From Rutidosis leptorrhynchoides (lineage: Eukaryota; Streptophyta; Magnoliopsida; Asterales; Asteraceae), in the NCBI RefSeq assembly GCF_046630445.1, contig NC_092335.1, forward strand, positions 541,206,501-541,270,500: a DNA stretch of 64,000 nucleotides, written 5' to 3'. Position numbers and translations under genes: made by a program. Each line of letters opens with the position of its first letter. Position 1 is the stretch's first letter. The notes below the pieces were generated by a model. That model made no database searches and was not told the origin of the DNA. It worked only from the letters and a program-made list of their open reading frames with translations. This document shows positions 45,003 through 56,847 of the stretch, piece after piece.

Positions 45003-45617
45003 ATGTCTACCTCTAGAACAAGTCCCATTGACTCACCTAATAATAATGAAGAGTCAAATGTAAATTGGAATGATTCGTGGACTGATTCACAAGTTCCCGA
45101 AGAGGAACCGGAAGAAGAGTCGGAACCGGAAGAAGAATCGGAACCGGAAGAAGAATCGGAACCGGATGAAGAAATAGAACCGGTGGGGGAAATAATAAAA
45201 CGGTTAAGTAAAAGAAAATCCTCAACCAACCGACCAAGGTTAATTATGGTCAATGGTGTTTCCGCCAAGGAAGCAAAATATTGGGAGGATTACCAATTCT
45301 CCGATGAATCGGATTCCAACGAGAATTCCGATGATGTTATAGAAATTACCCCAACTGAATTTAAAAAGGAAAAAGAAAATAATAAGGGAAAGGGCATAAA
45401 AATAGAGAAATCTAATTCCAACCCCGATGAACTTTATATGTATCGTCAACCCCCGAAGTCCTTAAGTTGTAACAATGACCCGGGAACCTCTAAACCACCA
45501 GGTTTTTCTAAACCAATGTGGATAACGACGGCTCGTATTAGGGGAAAATCATATATCCCTAGAAACTTGGCAAAACGAACCAAAATCGAAGAAGAAGAAA
45601 CAAGCGAGTCGGAATAA
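45003..45617 (+). CDS. Acidic ORF1 protein of B
   Basis: 204 residues; the ATG at 45003 is the first in the frame and lies 195 bp past the primer-binding site. Three EPEEES-like repeats at about residues 33-55 are flanked by EEEPEEES and EPDEEIEP. A basic patch (KRLSKRKSSTNRPR) and the sequence PRLIMVNGVSAKEAKYWEDY form the least repetitive, probably folded part. A second Asp/Ser/Glu stretch and a Lys-rich segment follow, and the tail is EEEETSESE. No known domain seen. The intact second copy at 468-1082 differs at few residues. It is followed after 138 bp by the F-box ORF. Function unknown. Confidence 0.75.
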   Translation: MSTSRTSPIDSPNNNEESNVNWNDSWTDSQVPEEEPEEESEPEEESEPEEESEPDEEIEPVGEIIKRLSKRKSSTNRPRLIMVNGVSAKEAKYWEDYQFSDESDSNENSDDVIEITPTEFKKEKENNKGKGIKIEKSNSNPDELYMYRQPPKSLSCNNDPGTSKPPGFSKPMWITTARIRGKSYIPRNLAKRTKIEEEETSESE

Positions 45618-45755
45618 GATAGTTGTATTCATGTGGTGTAATATATGTAATATAGTGTGCTTATGCTTTATGATATATGTAAAAATTGCTTGTATTAATA
45701 AGTATTTTTTTTTATGAATCTAACTCTTGTCTATTTTACAGTATAAAAACACAAA

Positions 45756-46439
45756 ATGGATAGACAACCCAATATTTTAAGAGACCTACCCGGAGACATG
45801 ATTGATGAAATCTTGTCTAGAGTCGGTCAGAATTCCTCGGCACAACTATTTAAGGCGAGATCAGTTTGTAAGACATTCGAAGAACGTTCCAAGAATGTCT
45901 TGGTTTATAAGAGACTTTCGTTTGAAAGATGGGGGATATCACATTGGGAAACCCATAAGTTACGATGTGTTTACTTTGATGCATATATTGCGGGGAACTC
46001 AAATGCTATTTTACGCAACGGGTTAAGAAATTATTTTGACTCAATGTATCCGAATATAGGACTTCATGATTTAGAAAAAGCGGCTAACATGCAACATAAA
46101 GAAGCATGCTATGCTTATGGGTTAGTAATGTTCGCTTCTCACCAAAGTGAGAAAAAGAACATCGGGCTACAGCTATTAAACAAAACGTTCACACAAGTGA
46201 CGGAGTCGGTAATTGGGGTAAGAAATGAGGTTTTTAGATTGTTACGGGACTGTTGGACATTACGTAACCCTCGTCCCTTTGACGACGTTACAACACGCTG
46301 TCTTATCAACGGCCATAAAGGTTATGTTGCACAAGACCAAGGATGGGAAGTAGTCCTAGTAAAACCAGAATGCATGACTTGTTTCTGGACGTATGAATTA
46401 CGTGTCTTTATTGCCTTTGCTGAACGACTTGTGTACTAG
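45756..46439 (+). CDS. F-box protein (At2g35280/At1g67623-like) carried by retrotransposon B
   Basis: 227 residues, intact. F-box at about residues 9-55: LRDLPGDMIDEILSRV, then FKARSVCKTFEE and VYKRLSFERW. A second domain at about 75-140 (NSNAILRNGLRNYFD, LEKAANMQHKEACYAYGLVM, IGLQLLNKTF) resembles the Sel1/TPR-like helices of the plant F-box proteins At2g35280 and At1g67623. The C-terminus has ECMTCFWTYELR, as in that group. F-box proteins bind SKP1 in SCF ubiquitin ligases and choose a target; no target can be read from sequence. F-box proteins are not part of ordinary Ty3/gypsy elements, so this is a captured host gene. It lies between ORF1 and gag on the same strand and is also present in copy B'. 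Confidence 0.88.
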   Translation: MDRQPNILRDLPGDMIDEILSRVGQNSSAQLFKARSVCKTFEERSKNVLVYKRLSFERWGISHWETHKLRCVYFDAYIAGNSNAILRNGLRNYFDSMYPNIGLHDLEKAANMQHKEACYAYGLVMFASHQSEKKNIGLQLLNKTFTQVTESVIGVRNEVFRLLRDCWTLRNPRPFDDVTTRCLINGHKGYVAQDQGWEVVLVKPECMTCFWTYELRVFIAFAERLVY

Positions 46440-46780
46440 CTAGAATTATCTTCACAACTATCTTGTATCAAAGTTATTGTGTGCTATATTTCATGCTTTA
46501 TGTAAAATAAGCGGTATTGTAAGTTTGTAAAATATTGTATAAAAGTTTGAACGCGAAATATTATTATAATTAGTTTTTCATATAGAATTGTAGTAGTTGA
46601 ATTGTATATTAGCTACTAAGTATGAACTTAACGGGTAGGTACTACCCGAATTTAAACTTATAAAACGCTAATATGAAGAAAAAGCTTTTATAAATGAGTT
46701 CATATTATGCTACGAAATACTATTAACTACTCTTAATATTCTGTATGATTAACTTGTTCCATTTGACTATTTTGAAGGAA
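46440..46780 (+). promoter_or_regulatory. Spacer between F-box ORF and gag with an internal purine-tract copy
   Basis: AACGGGTAGGTACT at 46630-46643 repeats the sequence that precedes the 3' LTR (51363-51376). Together with the next bases it forms CGGGTAG-GTA-CTACCCG. It could be a second plus-strand priming site. No ORF was recognised in the rest of the spacer. Confidence 0.5.
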
Positions 46781-49700
46781 ATGGCACCGACTACTCGACA
46801 CACAGTGAATATGAATGAAGAGGAATTCCGTACTTTTCTAGCTTCAAACATAGCCGCAGTACAGGCTGCGCTACATACCAACAATAACCTTGGATCTAGC
46901 AGTACAGGAAATCGTGTAGGATGCACCTACAAAGAATTCACTGCCTGCAAACCTTTGGAATTTGATGGAACCGAAGGACCGATCGGATTGAAACGGTGGA
47001 CCGAGAAGGTCGAATCGGTGTTTGCCATAAGTAAGTGTACTGAAGAGGACAAAGTGAAGTACGCTACGCATACCTTCACAGGTTCTGCGTTAACATGGTG
47101 GAATACCTATCTAGAGCAAGTGGGACAAGACGATGCGTACGCACTACCGTGGTCAGCATTCAAGCACTTGATGAACGAGAAGTACCGTCCCAGAACCGAG
47201 GTCAATAAGCTCAAGACAGAACTAAGAGGGTTACGAACCCAAGGATTTGATATTACCACGTATGAAAGACGATTCACAGAATTGTGCCTATTGTGTCCGG
47301 GAGCATTCGAAGATGAGGAAGAGAAGATCGACGCGTTTGTGAAAGGATTACCGGAAAGAATACAAGAAGATATAAGTTCACACGAGCCCGCCTCCATACA
47401 ACAGGCATGTAGAATGGCTCACAAACTAGTGAACCAGATTGAAGAAAGAATTAAAGAACAGACTGCTGAAGAGGCCAATGTGAAGCAAGTCAAAAGAAAG
47501 TGGGAGGAAAATGGTGATAAGAATCACCAATACAACAACAACAGCAATCGCAACAATTATCCCAACAATCGCAACATCAATCGCAACTACAACAAACGGC
47601 CCAACAACAACAACAACAACAACAGCAACTACAACAATCATCCCAACAACAATAATAACCGCAACAACAACAACAATCAGAAGCAGCTATGCCAAAGGTG
47701 TGAAAAGTATCACTCGGGGTTCTGCACCAAATTTTGCAACAAGTGTAAAAGAAATGGTCATAGCGCGGCGAAGTGTGAGGTCTACGGACCAGGGGTTAAT
47801 AGAACGAAAGGAACAAATGGTGTCGGAACGAGTAATGGCGGAGCAAGTAGTGTCGGAGCAAGCTATGCCAATGTAGTTTGTTATAAATGTGGAAAACCGG
47901 GCCACATTATTAGAAATTGCCCGAACCAGGAGAACACGAATGGACAAGGCCGCGGAAGAGTTTTCAATATTAATGCGGCAGAGGCACAGGAAGACCCGGA
48001 GCTTGTTACGGGTACGTTTCTTATTGACAATAAATCTGCTTACGTTTTATTTGATTCGGGTGCGGATAGAAGCTATATGAGTAGAGATTTTTGTGCTAAA
48101 TTAAGTTGTCCATTGACGCCTTTGGATAGTAAATTTTTACTCGAATTAGCAAATGGTAAATTAATTTCAGCAGATAATATATGTCGGAATCGAGAAATTA
48201 AACTGGTTAGCGAAACATTTAAGATTGATTTGATACCAGTAGAGTTAGGGAGTTTTGATGTGATAATCGGTATGGACTGGTTGAAAGAAGTGAAAGCAGA
48301 GATCGTTTGTTACAAAAATGCAATTCGCATTATACGAGAAAAAGGAAAACCCTTAATGGTGTACGGAGAAAAGGGCAACACGAAGCTACATCTTATTAGT
48401 AATTTGAAGGCACAAAAACTAATAAGAAAAGGTTGCTATGCTGTTCTAGCACACGTCGAGAAAGTACAAACTGAAGAAAAGAGCATCAATGATGTTCCCA
48501 TTGCAAAAGAATTTCCCGATGTATTTCCGAAAGAATTACCGGGATTACCCCCACATCGATCCGTTGAATTTCAAATAGATCTTGTACCAGGAGCTGCACC
48601 AATAGCTCGTGCTCCTTACAGACTCGCACCCAGCGAGATGAAAGAACTGCAAAGCCAATTACAAGAACTTTTAGAGCGTGGTTTCATTCGACCAAGCACA
48701 TCACCGTGGGGAGCTCCTGTTTTGTTTGTCAAGAAGAAAGATGGTACATTCAGGTTGTGTATCGACTACCGAGAGTTGAACAAACTTACCATCAAGAACC
48801 GCTACCCACTACCGAGAATCGACGACTTATTTGATCAACTACAAGGCTCGTCTGTTTATTCAAATATTGACTTACGTTCCGGGTATCATCAAATGAGGGT
48901 GAAAGAAGATGATATTCCAAAGACTGCTTTCAGAACACGTTATGGTCATTACGAGTTTATGGTCATGCCGTTTGGTTTAACTAATGCACCAGCTGTGTTC
49001 ATGGACCTTATGAACCGAGTGTGTGGACCATACCTTGACAAGTTTGTCATTGTTTTCATTGATGACATACTTATTTACTCAAAGAATGACCAAGAACACG
49101 GTGAACATTTGAGAAAGGTGTTAGAAGTATTGAGAAAGGAAGAATTGTACGCTAAGTTTTCAAAGTGTGCATTTTGGTTGGAAGAAGTTCAATTCCTCGA
49201 TCACATAGTGAACAAAGAAGGTATTAAGGTGGATCCGGCAAAGATAGAAACTGTTGAAAAGTGGGAAACCCCGAAAACTCCGAAACACATACGCCAGTTT
49301 TTAGGACTAGCTGGTTACTACAGAAGGTTCATCCAAGACTTTTCCAGAATAGCAAAACCCTTGACTGCATTAACGCATAAAGGGAAGAAATTTGAATGGA
49401 ATGATGAACAAGAGAAAGCGTTTCAGTTATTGAAGAAAAAGCTAACTACGGCACCTATATTGTCATTGCCTGAAGGGAATGATGATTTTGTGATTTATTG
49501 TGATGCATCAAAGCAAGGTCTCGGTTGTGTATTAATGCAACGAACGAAGGTGATTGCTTATGCGTCTAGACAATTGAAGATTCACGAACAAAATTATACG
49601 ACGCATGATTTGGAATTAGGCGCGGTTGTTTTTGCATTAAAGACTTGGAGGCACTACTTATATGGGGTCAAAAGTATTATATATACCGACCACAAAAGTC

Positions 49701-51340
49701 TTCAACACATATTTAATCAGAAACAACTGAATATGAGGCAGCGTAGGTGGATTGAATTATTGAATGATTACGACTTTGAGATTCGTTACCACCCGGGGAA
49801 GGCAAATGTGGTAGCCGATGCCTTGAGCAGGAAGGACAGAGAACCCATTCGAGTAAAATCTATGAATATAATGATTCATAATAACCTTACTACTCAAATA
49901 AAGGAGGCGCAACAAGGAGTTTTAAAAGAGGGAAATTTAAAGGATGAAATATCCAAAGGATCGGAGAAGCATCTTAATATTCGGGAAGACGGAACCCGGT
50001 ATAGGGCTGAAAGGATTTGGGTACCAAAATTTGGAGATATGAGAGAAATGGTACTTAGAGAAGCTCATAAAACCAGATACTCAATACATCCTGGAACGGG
50101 GAAGATGTACAAGGATCTAAAGAAACATTTTTGGTGGCCGGGTATGAAAGCCGATGTTGCTAAATACGTAGGAGAATGTTTGACGTGTTCTAAGGTCAAA
50201 GCTGAGCATCAGAAACCATCAGGTCTACTTCAACAACCCGAAATCCCGGAATGGAAATGGGAAAACATTACCATGGATTTCATCACTAAATTGCCAAGGA
50301 CTGCAAGTGGTTTTGATACTATTTGGGTAATAGTTGATCGTCTCACCAAATCCGCACACTTCCTACCAATAAGAGAAGATGACAAGATGGAGAAGTTAGC
50401 ACGACTGTATTTGAAGGAAGTCATCTCCAGACATGGAATACCAATCTCTATTATCTCTGATAGGGATGGCAGATTTATTTCAAGATTCTGGCAGACATTA
50501 CAGCAAGCATTAGGAACTCGTCTAGACATGAGTACTGCCTATCATCCACAAACTGATGGGCAGAGCGAAAGGACGATACAAACGCTTGAAGACATGCTAC
50601 GAGCATGTGTTATTGATTTTGGAAACAGTTGGGATCGACATCTACCGTTAGCAGAATTTTCCTACAACAACAGCTACCATTCAAGCATTGAGATGGCGCC
50701 GTTTGAAGCACTTTATGGTAGAAAGTGCAGGTCTCCGATTTGTTGGAGTGAGGTGGGGGATAGACAGATTACGGGTCCGGAGATTATACAAGAAACTACC
50801 GAGAAGATCATCCAAATTCAACAACGGTTGAAAACTGCCCAAAGTCGACAAAAGAGCTACGCTGACATTAAAAGAAAAGATATAGAATTTGAAATTGGAG
50901 AGATGGTCATGCTTAAAGTTGCACCTTGGAAAGGAGTTGTTCGATTTGGTAAACGAGGGAAATTAAATCCAAGGTATATTGGACCATTCAAGATTATTGA
51001 TCGTGTCGGACCAGTAGCTTACCGACTTGAGTTACCTCAACAACTCGCGGCTGTACATAACACTTTCCACGTCTCGAATTTGAAGAAATGTTTTGCTAAA
51101 GAAGATCTCACTATTCCGTTAGATGAAATCCAAATCAACGAAAAACTTCAATTCATCGAAGAACCCGTCGAAATAATGGATCGTGAGGTTAAAAGACTTA
51201 AGCAAAACAAGATACCAATTGTTAAGGTTCGATGGAATGCTCATAGAGGACCCGAGTTCACCTGGGAGCGTGAAGATCAGATGAAGAAGAAATACCCGCA
51301 TCTATTTCCAGAAGATTCATCAACACCTTCAACAACTTAA
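46781..51340 (+). CDS. gag-pol: gag-pol polyprotein of chromovirus B
   Basis: One frame, open from 46745 with in-frame ATGs there and at 46781; the second ([10 protein letters not shown]) looks like the usual gag start, giving 1,519 residues. Numbering from 46745: Gag about 70-245 ([19 protein letters not shown]), Asn-rich linker 255-312, zinc knuckles near 315-345 and [14 protein letters not shown] at 378, protease [11 protein letters not shown] at 436, reverse transcriptase about 600-790 with FIDDILIYS at 770, RNase H from IYCDAS near 916, integrase zinc-finger region near 1108-1155, catalytic residues in MDFITKLP (1177), SDRDGRF (1239) and QSERTIQ (1275), GPY module, and a C-terminal chromodomain (about 1476-1522, [17 protein letters not shown]). 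Chromodomain, fused gag-pol and long LTRs fit the Tekay/Del clade. One oddity: FLDHIV in place of the family's usual FLGH. Confidence 0.96.
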   Translation: MAPTTRHTVNMNEEEFRTFLASNIAAVQAALHTNNNLGSSSTGNRVGCTYKEFTACKPLEFDGTEGPIGLKRWTEKVESVFAISKCTEEDKVKYATHTFTGSALTWWNTYLEQVGQDDAYALPWSAFKHLMNEKYRPRTEVNKLKTELRGLRTQGFDITTYERRFTELCLLCPGAFEDEEEKIDAFVKGLPERIQEDISSHEPASIQQACRMAHKLVNQIEERIKEQTAEEANVKQVKRKWEENGDKNHQYNNNSNRNNYPNNRNINRNYNKRPNNNNNNNSNYNNHPNNNNNRNNNNNQKQLCQRCEKYHSGFCTKFCNKCKRNGHSAAKCEVYGPGVNRTKGTNGVGTSNGGASSVGASYANVVCYKCGKPGHIIRNCPNQENTNGQGRGRVFNINAAEAQEDPELVTGTFLIDNKSAYVLFDSGADRSYMSRDFCAKLSCPLTPLDSKFLLELANGKLISADNICRNREIKLVSETFKIDLIPVELGSFDVIIGMDWLKEVKAEIVCYKNAIRIIREKGKPLMVYGEKGNTKLHLISNLKAQKLIRKGCYAVLAHVEKVQTEEKSINDVPIAKEFPDVFPKELPGLPPHRSVEFQIDLVPGAAPIARAPYRLAPSEMKELQSQLQELLERGFIRPSTSPWGAPVLFVKKKDGTFRLCIDYRELNKLTIKNRYPLPRIDDLFDQLQGSSVYSNIDLRSGYHQMRVKEDDIPKTAFRTRYGHYEFMVMPFGLTNAPAVFMDLMNRVCGPYLDKFVIVFIDDILIYSKNDQEHGEHLRKVLEVLRKEELYAKFSKCAFWLEEVQFLDHIVNKEGIKVDPAKIETVEKWETPKTPKHIRQFLGLAGYYRRFIQDFSRIAKPLTALTHKGKKFEWNDEQEKAFQLLKKKLTTAPILSLPEGNDDFVIYCDASKQGLGCVLMQRTKVIAYASRQLKIHEQNYTTHDLELGAVVFALKTWRHYLYGVKSIIYTDHKSLQHIFNQKQLNMRQRRWIELLNDYDFEIRYHPGKANVVADALSRKDREPIRVKSMNIMIHNNLTTQIKEAQQGVLKEGNLKDEISKGSEKHLNIREDGTRYRAERIWVPKFGDMREMVLREAHKTRYSIHPGTGKMYKDLKKHFWWPGMKADVAKYVGECLTCSKVKAEHQKPSGLLQQPEIPEWKWENITMDFITKLPRTASGFDTIWVIVDRLTKSAHFLPIREDDKMEKLARLYLKEVISRHGIPISIISDRDGRFISRFWQTLQQALGTRLDMSTAYHPQTDGQSERTIQTLEDMLRACVIDFGNSWDRHLPLAEFSYNNSYHSSIEMAPFEALYGRKCRSPICWSEVGDRQITGPEIIQETTEKIIQIQQRLKTAQSRQKSYADIKRKDIEFEIGEMVMLKVAPWKGVVRFGKRGKLNPRYIGPFKIIDRVGPVAYRLELPQQLAAVHNTFHVSNLKKCFAKEDLTIPLDEIQINEKLQFIEEPVEIMDREVKRLKQNKIPIVKVRWNAHRGPEFTWEREDQMKKKYPHLFPEDSSTPSTT

Positions 51341-51375
51341 AATTTCGGGACGAAATTTATTTAACGGGTAGGTAC
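51340..51375 (+). promoter_or_regulatory. Hairpin and polypurine tract of B
   Basis: AAATTTCG-GGA-CGAAATTT at 51340-51358 overlaps the last base of the gag-pol stop codon; then ATTTAACGGGTAGGTAC abuts the 3' LTR. Confidence 0.85.
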
Positions 51376-54300
51376 TGTAGTGACCCGAACTTTTCCATGT
51401 TTATATATATTAATTGAGATTGATATTTACATGATTAAATGTTTCCAACATGTTAAGCAATCAAACTTGTTAAGACTTGATTAATTGAAATATGTTTCAT
51501 ATAGACAATTGACCACCCAAGTTGACCGGTGATTCACGAACGTTAAAACTTGTAAAAACTATATGATGACATATATATGGATATATATATAGTTAACATG
51601 ATACTATGATAAGTAAACATATCATTAAGTATATTAACAATGAACTATATATGTAAAAACAAGACTACTAACTTAATGATTTTTAAACGAGACATATATG
51701 TAACGATTATCGTTGTAAAGACATTTAATGTATATATATCATATTAAGAGATATTCATACATGATAATATCATGATAATATAATAATTTAAAATCTCATT
51801 TGATATTATAAACATTGGGTTAACAACATTTAACAAGATCGTTAACCTAAAAGTTTCAAAACAACACTTACATGTAACGACTAACGATGACTTAACGACT
51901 CAGTTAAAATGTATATACTTGTAGTGTTTTAATATGTATTTATACACTTTTGAAAGACTTCAATACACTTATCAAAATACTTCTACTTAACAAAAATGCT
52001 TACAATTACATCCTCGTTCAGTTTCATCAACAATTCTACTCGTATGCACCCGTATTCGTACTCGTACAATACACAGCTTTTAGATGTATGTACTATTGGT
52101 ATATACACTCCAATGATCAGCTCTTAGCAGCCCATGTGAGTCACCTAACACATGTGGGAACCATCATTTGGCAACTAGCATGAAATATCTCATAAAATTA
52201 CAAAAATATGAGTAATCATTCATGACTTATTTACATGAAAACAAAATAACATATCCTTTATATCTAATCCATACACCAACGACCAAAAACACCTACAAAC
52301 ACTTTCATTCTTCAATTTTCTTCATATAATTGATCTCTCTCAAGTTCTATCTTCAAGTTCTAAGTGTTCTTCATAAAATTCAAAAGTTCTAGTTTCATAA
52401 AATCAAGAATACTTTCAAGTTTGCTAGCTCACTTCCAATCTTGTAAGGTGATCATCCAACCTCAAGAAATCTTTGTTTCTTACAGTAGGTTATCATTCTA
52501 ATATAAGGTAATAATCATTTTCAAACTTTGGTTCAATTTCTATAACTATAACAATCTTATTTCAAGTGATGATCTTACTTGAACTTGTTTTCGTGTCATG
52601 ATTCTGCTTCAAGAACTTCGAGCCATCCAAGGATCCATTGAAGCTAGATCCATTTTTCTCTTTTCCAGTAGGTTTATCCAAGGAACTTAAGGTAGTAATG
52701 ATGTTCATAACATCATTAGATTCATACATATAAAGCTATCTTATTCGAAGGTTTAAACTTGTAATCACTAGAACATAGTTTAGTTAATTCTAAACTTGTT
52801 CGCAAACAAAAGTTAATCCTTCTAACTTGACTTTTAAAATCAACTAAACACATGTTCTATATCTATATGATATGCTAACTTAATGTTTTAAAACCTGGAA
52901 ACACGAAAAACACCGTAAAACCGGATTTACGCCGTCGTAGTAACACCGCGGGCTGTTTTGGGTTAGTTAATTAAAAACTATGATAAACTTTGATTTAAAA
53001 GTTGTTATTCTGAGAAAATGATTTTTATTATGAACATGAAACTATATCCAAAAATTATGGTTAAACTCAAAGTGGAAGTATGTTTTCTAAAATGGTCATC
53101 TAGACGTCGTTCTTTCGACTGAAATGACTACCTTTACAAAAACGACTTGCAACTTATTTTTCCAACTATAAACCTATACTTTTTCTATTTAGATTCATAA
53201 AATAGAGTTCAATATGAAACCATAGCAATTTGATTCACTCAAAACGGATTTAAAATGAAGAAGTTATGGGTAAAACAAGATTGGATAATTTTTCTCATTT
53301 TATCTACGTGAAAATTGGTAACAAATATATTCCAACCATAACTTAATCAACTTGTATTGTATATTATGTAATCTTGAGATACCATAGACACGTATACAAT
53401 GTTTCGACCTATCATGTCGACACATCTATATATATTTCGGAACAACCATAGACACTCTATATGTGAATGTTGGAGTTAGCTATACAGGGTTGAGGTTGAT
53501 TCCAAAATATGTATAGTTTGAGTTGTGATCAATACTGAGATACATATACACTGGGTCGTGAATTGATTCAAGATAATATTTATCAATTTATTTCTGTACA
53601 TCTAACTGTGGACAACTAGTTGTAGGTTATTAACGAGGACAGCTGACTTAATAAACTTAAAACATCAAAATATATTAAAAGTGTTGTAAATATATTTTGA
53701 ACATACTTTGATATATATGTATATATTGTTATAGGTTCGTGAATCAACCAGTGGCCAACTCTTACTTCCCGAAGAAAGTAAAAATCTGTGAAAGTGAGTT
53801 ATAGTCCCACTTTTAAAATCTAATATTTTTGGGATGAGAATACATGCAGGTTTTATAAATGATTTACAAAATAGACACAAGTACGTGAAACTACATTCTA
53901 TGGTTGAATTATCGAAATCGAATATGCCCCTTTTTATTAAGTCTGGTAATCTAAGAATTAGGGAACAGACACCCTAATTGATGCGAATCCTAAAGATAGA
54001 TCTATTGGGCCTAACAAACCCCATCCAAAGTACCGGATGCTTTAGTACTTCGAAATTTATATCATATCCGAAGGGTGTCCCGGAATGATGGGGATATTCT
54101 TATATATATGCATCTTGTTAATGTCGGTTACCAGGTGTTCACCATATGAATGATTTTTATCTCTATGTATGGGATGTGTATCGAAATATGAAATCTTGTG
54201 GTCTATTGTTACGATTTGATATATATAGGTTAAACCTATAACTCACCAACATTTTTGTTGACGTTTTAAGCATGTTTATTCTCAGGTGATTATTAAGAGC

Positions 54301-54628
54301 TTCCGCTGTCGCATACTTAAATAAGGACAAGATTTGGAGTCCATGCTTGTATGATATTGTGTAAAAACTGCATTCAAGAAACTTATTTTGTTGTAACATA
54401 TTTGTATTGTAAACCATTATGTAATGGTCGTGTGTAAACAGGATATTTTAGATTATCATTATTTGATAATCTACGTAAAGCTTTTTAAACCTTTATTGAT
54501 GAAATAAAGGTTATGGTTTGTTTAAAAATGAATGCAGTCTTTGAAAAACGTCTCATATAGAGGTCAAAACCTCGCAACGAAATCAATTAATATGGAACGT
54601 TTTTAATCAATAAGAACGGGACATTTCA
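51376..54628 (+). repeat. 3' LTR of B (3,253 bp)
   Basis: Same length and ends as 41541-44793. Confidence 0.96.
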
Positions 54629-54633
54629 ATAAC

Positions 54634-54965
54634 ATTGGCCCGTCATCATATCATAATGTATCTGATAATTCAATTATTTGATATTATCTATTAATTCTGT
54701 CGATAAATATATCGAAACAAATACGTTCATGTAAAGTATCATATATCTAATACTTTGTTAATGTTTTCAGTTAATATTATATATTATATATACATATCTA
54801 TATACACATAATTGTTCGTGAATCGTCGAACACGGTCAAAGGGTAATTGATTACATGAATGTAGTTCCAAAATTTTTGAGATTCAACATTACAAATTCTG
54901 CTTATCGTGTCGGAAACATATAAAGGTTAGGTTTAAATTTGATCGAAAATTTCTGGGTAGTCACA
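54634..54965 (-). repeat. 3' LTR of F, second piece
   Basis: Continues F's LTR after B and its duplicated ATAAC, to GTAGTCACA next to the purine tract. Matches 61622-61953. Confidence 0.93.
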
Positions 54966-55001
54966 GTACCTACCCGTTAAAGAAATTTCGTCTCGAAATT
55001 T
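54966..55001 (-). promoter_or_regulatory. Polypurine tract and hairpin of F
   Basis: Minus strand: AAATTTCG-AGA-CGAAATTT (55001-54983) then CTTTAACGGGTAGGTAC abutting the LTR. Confidence 0.8.
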
Positions 55002-55410
55002 GATCGAGGTCGTCATGGCTAACTATAAAAATGTTTTCATGACGGATATGTGTTGATAGATAGGATTTTATTACCATAGAGTAATATGGATAAAATGATC
55101 CGATTACTCGAAGTGTATGAGTGAAGCTATCACCAAATAGTGGAATGAGGAAAATAAGTTTCGTCATAATTTCTGACGTAGTCATGGTTGAATTCCGGAA
55201 TTCAAGGGATTCAAAAAAAATCTTGGAAATCTATAAGATCTGTTTCTTCGAGATTTAAGGAAATTAGGATCTCTTTAATTAAATGTGATGATCTCCCCCG
55301 ATCACTACGTCTGATATTTCCCTTATATATTTACCTTATATATTTACCTTTTCCATTCCATTAGTTTTTACCACTTCTATACTCAATTCCAATTTCAAAA
55401 GATTGCGAAA

Positions 55411-55584
55411 ATGCTTAATCCAGTTCTAATCCTTGTCCTTATCCTTACTATCGCAACAATCATTCTCCTTTTCCAACTTCCACCGGAGGAATATGTTTTC
55501 TTCTACTTCGCCCTTGGGGTTATAGTGTTTTTAATTCTCCCGTGTCTTTATGTTGCGATAAACATTGATATACACGGTTTGTAA
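55411..55584 (+). CDS. 57-residue hydrophobic ORF antisense to element F
   Basis: Too short for many ORF callers. Starts MLNPVLILVLILTIATIILL, then LPPEE, a second hydrophobic stretch ending LPCLYVAI, and IDIHGL then TAA. It has the same length and ends as the ORF in A (29362-29535). Codon-by-codon comparison shows about 10 silent and 16 replacing codons, most replacements hydrophobic for hydrophobic, with no indel or stop. TATA-like TTATATATTT lies about 60-75 bp upstream. Two predicted membrane helices; family not recognised. Confidence 0.5.
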   Translation: MLNPVLILVLILTIATIILLFQLPPEEYVFFYFALGVIVFLILPCLYVAINIDIHGL

Positions 55585-56194
55585 TTTATGTGTTGTTATT
55601 GGACTTTATATTCTCCCTTACATTTCGGAGTTTCATTCTTTGTTGTCTCTTCCCGGCTTTAAGTCAAGCGAATAATGGTCCAGAATTAGTAGGTATGAAG
55701 TTTTGGATGAACATAGTTAATGTTCTAAGAAGGAAATCGTAATGGTACGATCTTGATTTGGCAAATTACCAGAATATCCGGAAAGATAGAACTATCAAGA
55801 AGATATGTTCTTAATATGTTTGGAGATTTGGTAGAATGTAAGAGTCGTGTAAATGGCACATGATGACGGTATGTTCTGTGAATCATCACGTTCCATTAGA
55901 AACTCAGCATGAATTACTGTAATATAATCACGTTGATCAAGTGTCATTATATTATACTAACTCATGCTTCAGTTCCCAACACTACTTCAAAACATTCATA
56001 TTTGAATTTTTTTCAGAATTTAGAAACCAACACAGTTTCTTTTATGTTGCAGATATTATGGAGAGATAAATGATCTCAGATAAGAATAGTTGTGAAAATA
56101 TCTCCAGAAATATGGAGAATATGTATAATGAGAGATACGAAGATATCTTATAATATTTAAGATAAGATGATGATGAAGAATAAGGTCCGCAAAG

Positions 56195-56432
56195 GTTTAT
56201 AGTCAGGAGCAAGGTATTCGTTAATGACTTCGTCAGAAACAGAATCATCAAGATTCTTTAAATACAGACTTTAGTCCTTGTATTTGTCATTGGTCTCCTT
56301 CACGGTCTGCTCAATCCATTATTCAGTACCAACTTTTCTCTTTTTCTGGGCTTTACCAACACATTATTCTTTGTCATCAAACTTTTGACTGTTAAAGTCG
56401 TTTACAGTTTCTGCTGCTTCATTAGCATTTCG
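56195..56432 (-). pseudogene. PABP-like: Captured poly(A)-binding protein gene fragment in F
   Basis: Same segment as in A, differently decayed. Minus-strand reading NANEAAETVNDFNSQKFDDK, E, stop, CVGKAQKK, later EQTVKE, DKYKD, stop, SLYLKNLDDSVSDE. CVGKAQKK and SLYLKNLDDS are closer to plant PABP than in A, which strengthens the call. Several stops; not coding. Confidence 0.75.
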
Positions 56433-56786
56433 AGAACTAATTCACAGTTTGAGATGTTTTTCAGAAACTTCACATTCGAAGTGTGTAAGTTTAGGAGATA
56501 GACGTTATATGTATATATAACTATTGAATTAGAAACGCTGCAAAATTTCAAAATACTGATTGCTGATTTTCAGTAATTGGTATGGCAATTCTTGTTGCAA
56601 GATGCGGATGAGTAAGAGATGGAGTTTCAATGAATAAGTATAGTGACTTTTTAGAGAGGTTTAAGTCGAAGGTTAATGAAGTTATTGATAAGTTTACTGC
56701 TAATGTGGTGAGATATGAAAGGTTCTCCAGTAACGATGGTGAAAGGGCAGCGTATCTATCGAAGTTATAATAAAATTATTTTTACT

Positions 56787-56847
56787 GAAAAGTCAAAGTT
56801 GACTTGTTAGAGCTGTGATAAACCTGGCTACTTTGAAAAGAATCGTA
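56787..56847 (+). pseudogene. Plus-strand CCHC zinc-knuckle remnant in F
   Basis: EKSKLTC, stop, SCDKPGYFEKN; homologous to 30733-30795 in A. Confidence 0.45.

Larger units (their letters stand above)
41541..54628 (+). mobile_element. Complete chromovirus B (Tekay/Del-like, 13,088 bp) with two extra ORFs
   Basis: LTRs of 3,253 bp each at 41541-44793 and 51376-54628, with about a dozen differences seen by eye. Target duplication ATAAC at 41536-41540 and 54629-54633. The uninterrupted site exists in F's other LTR (near 61617). Internal order: primer-binding site, acidic ORF1, F-box ORF, internal purine tract, gag-pol, hairpin, purine tract. All three frames are open. This is the youngest and most complete element in the window and could be autonomous. 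Confidence 0.96.

Noticed and set aside
47426..47876. Thr-rich and Val-rich ORFs inside gag
   Set aside because: Frame shadows of the Asn-rich linker of the gag-pol frame.
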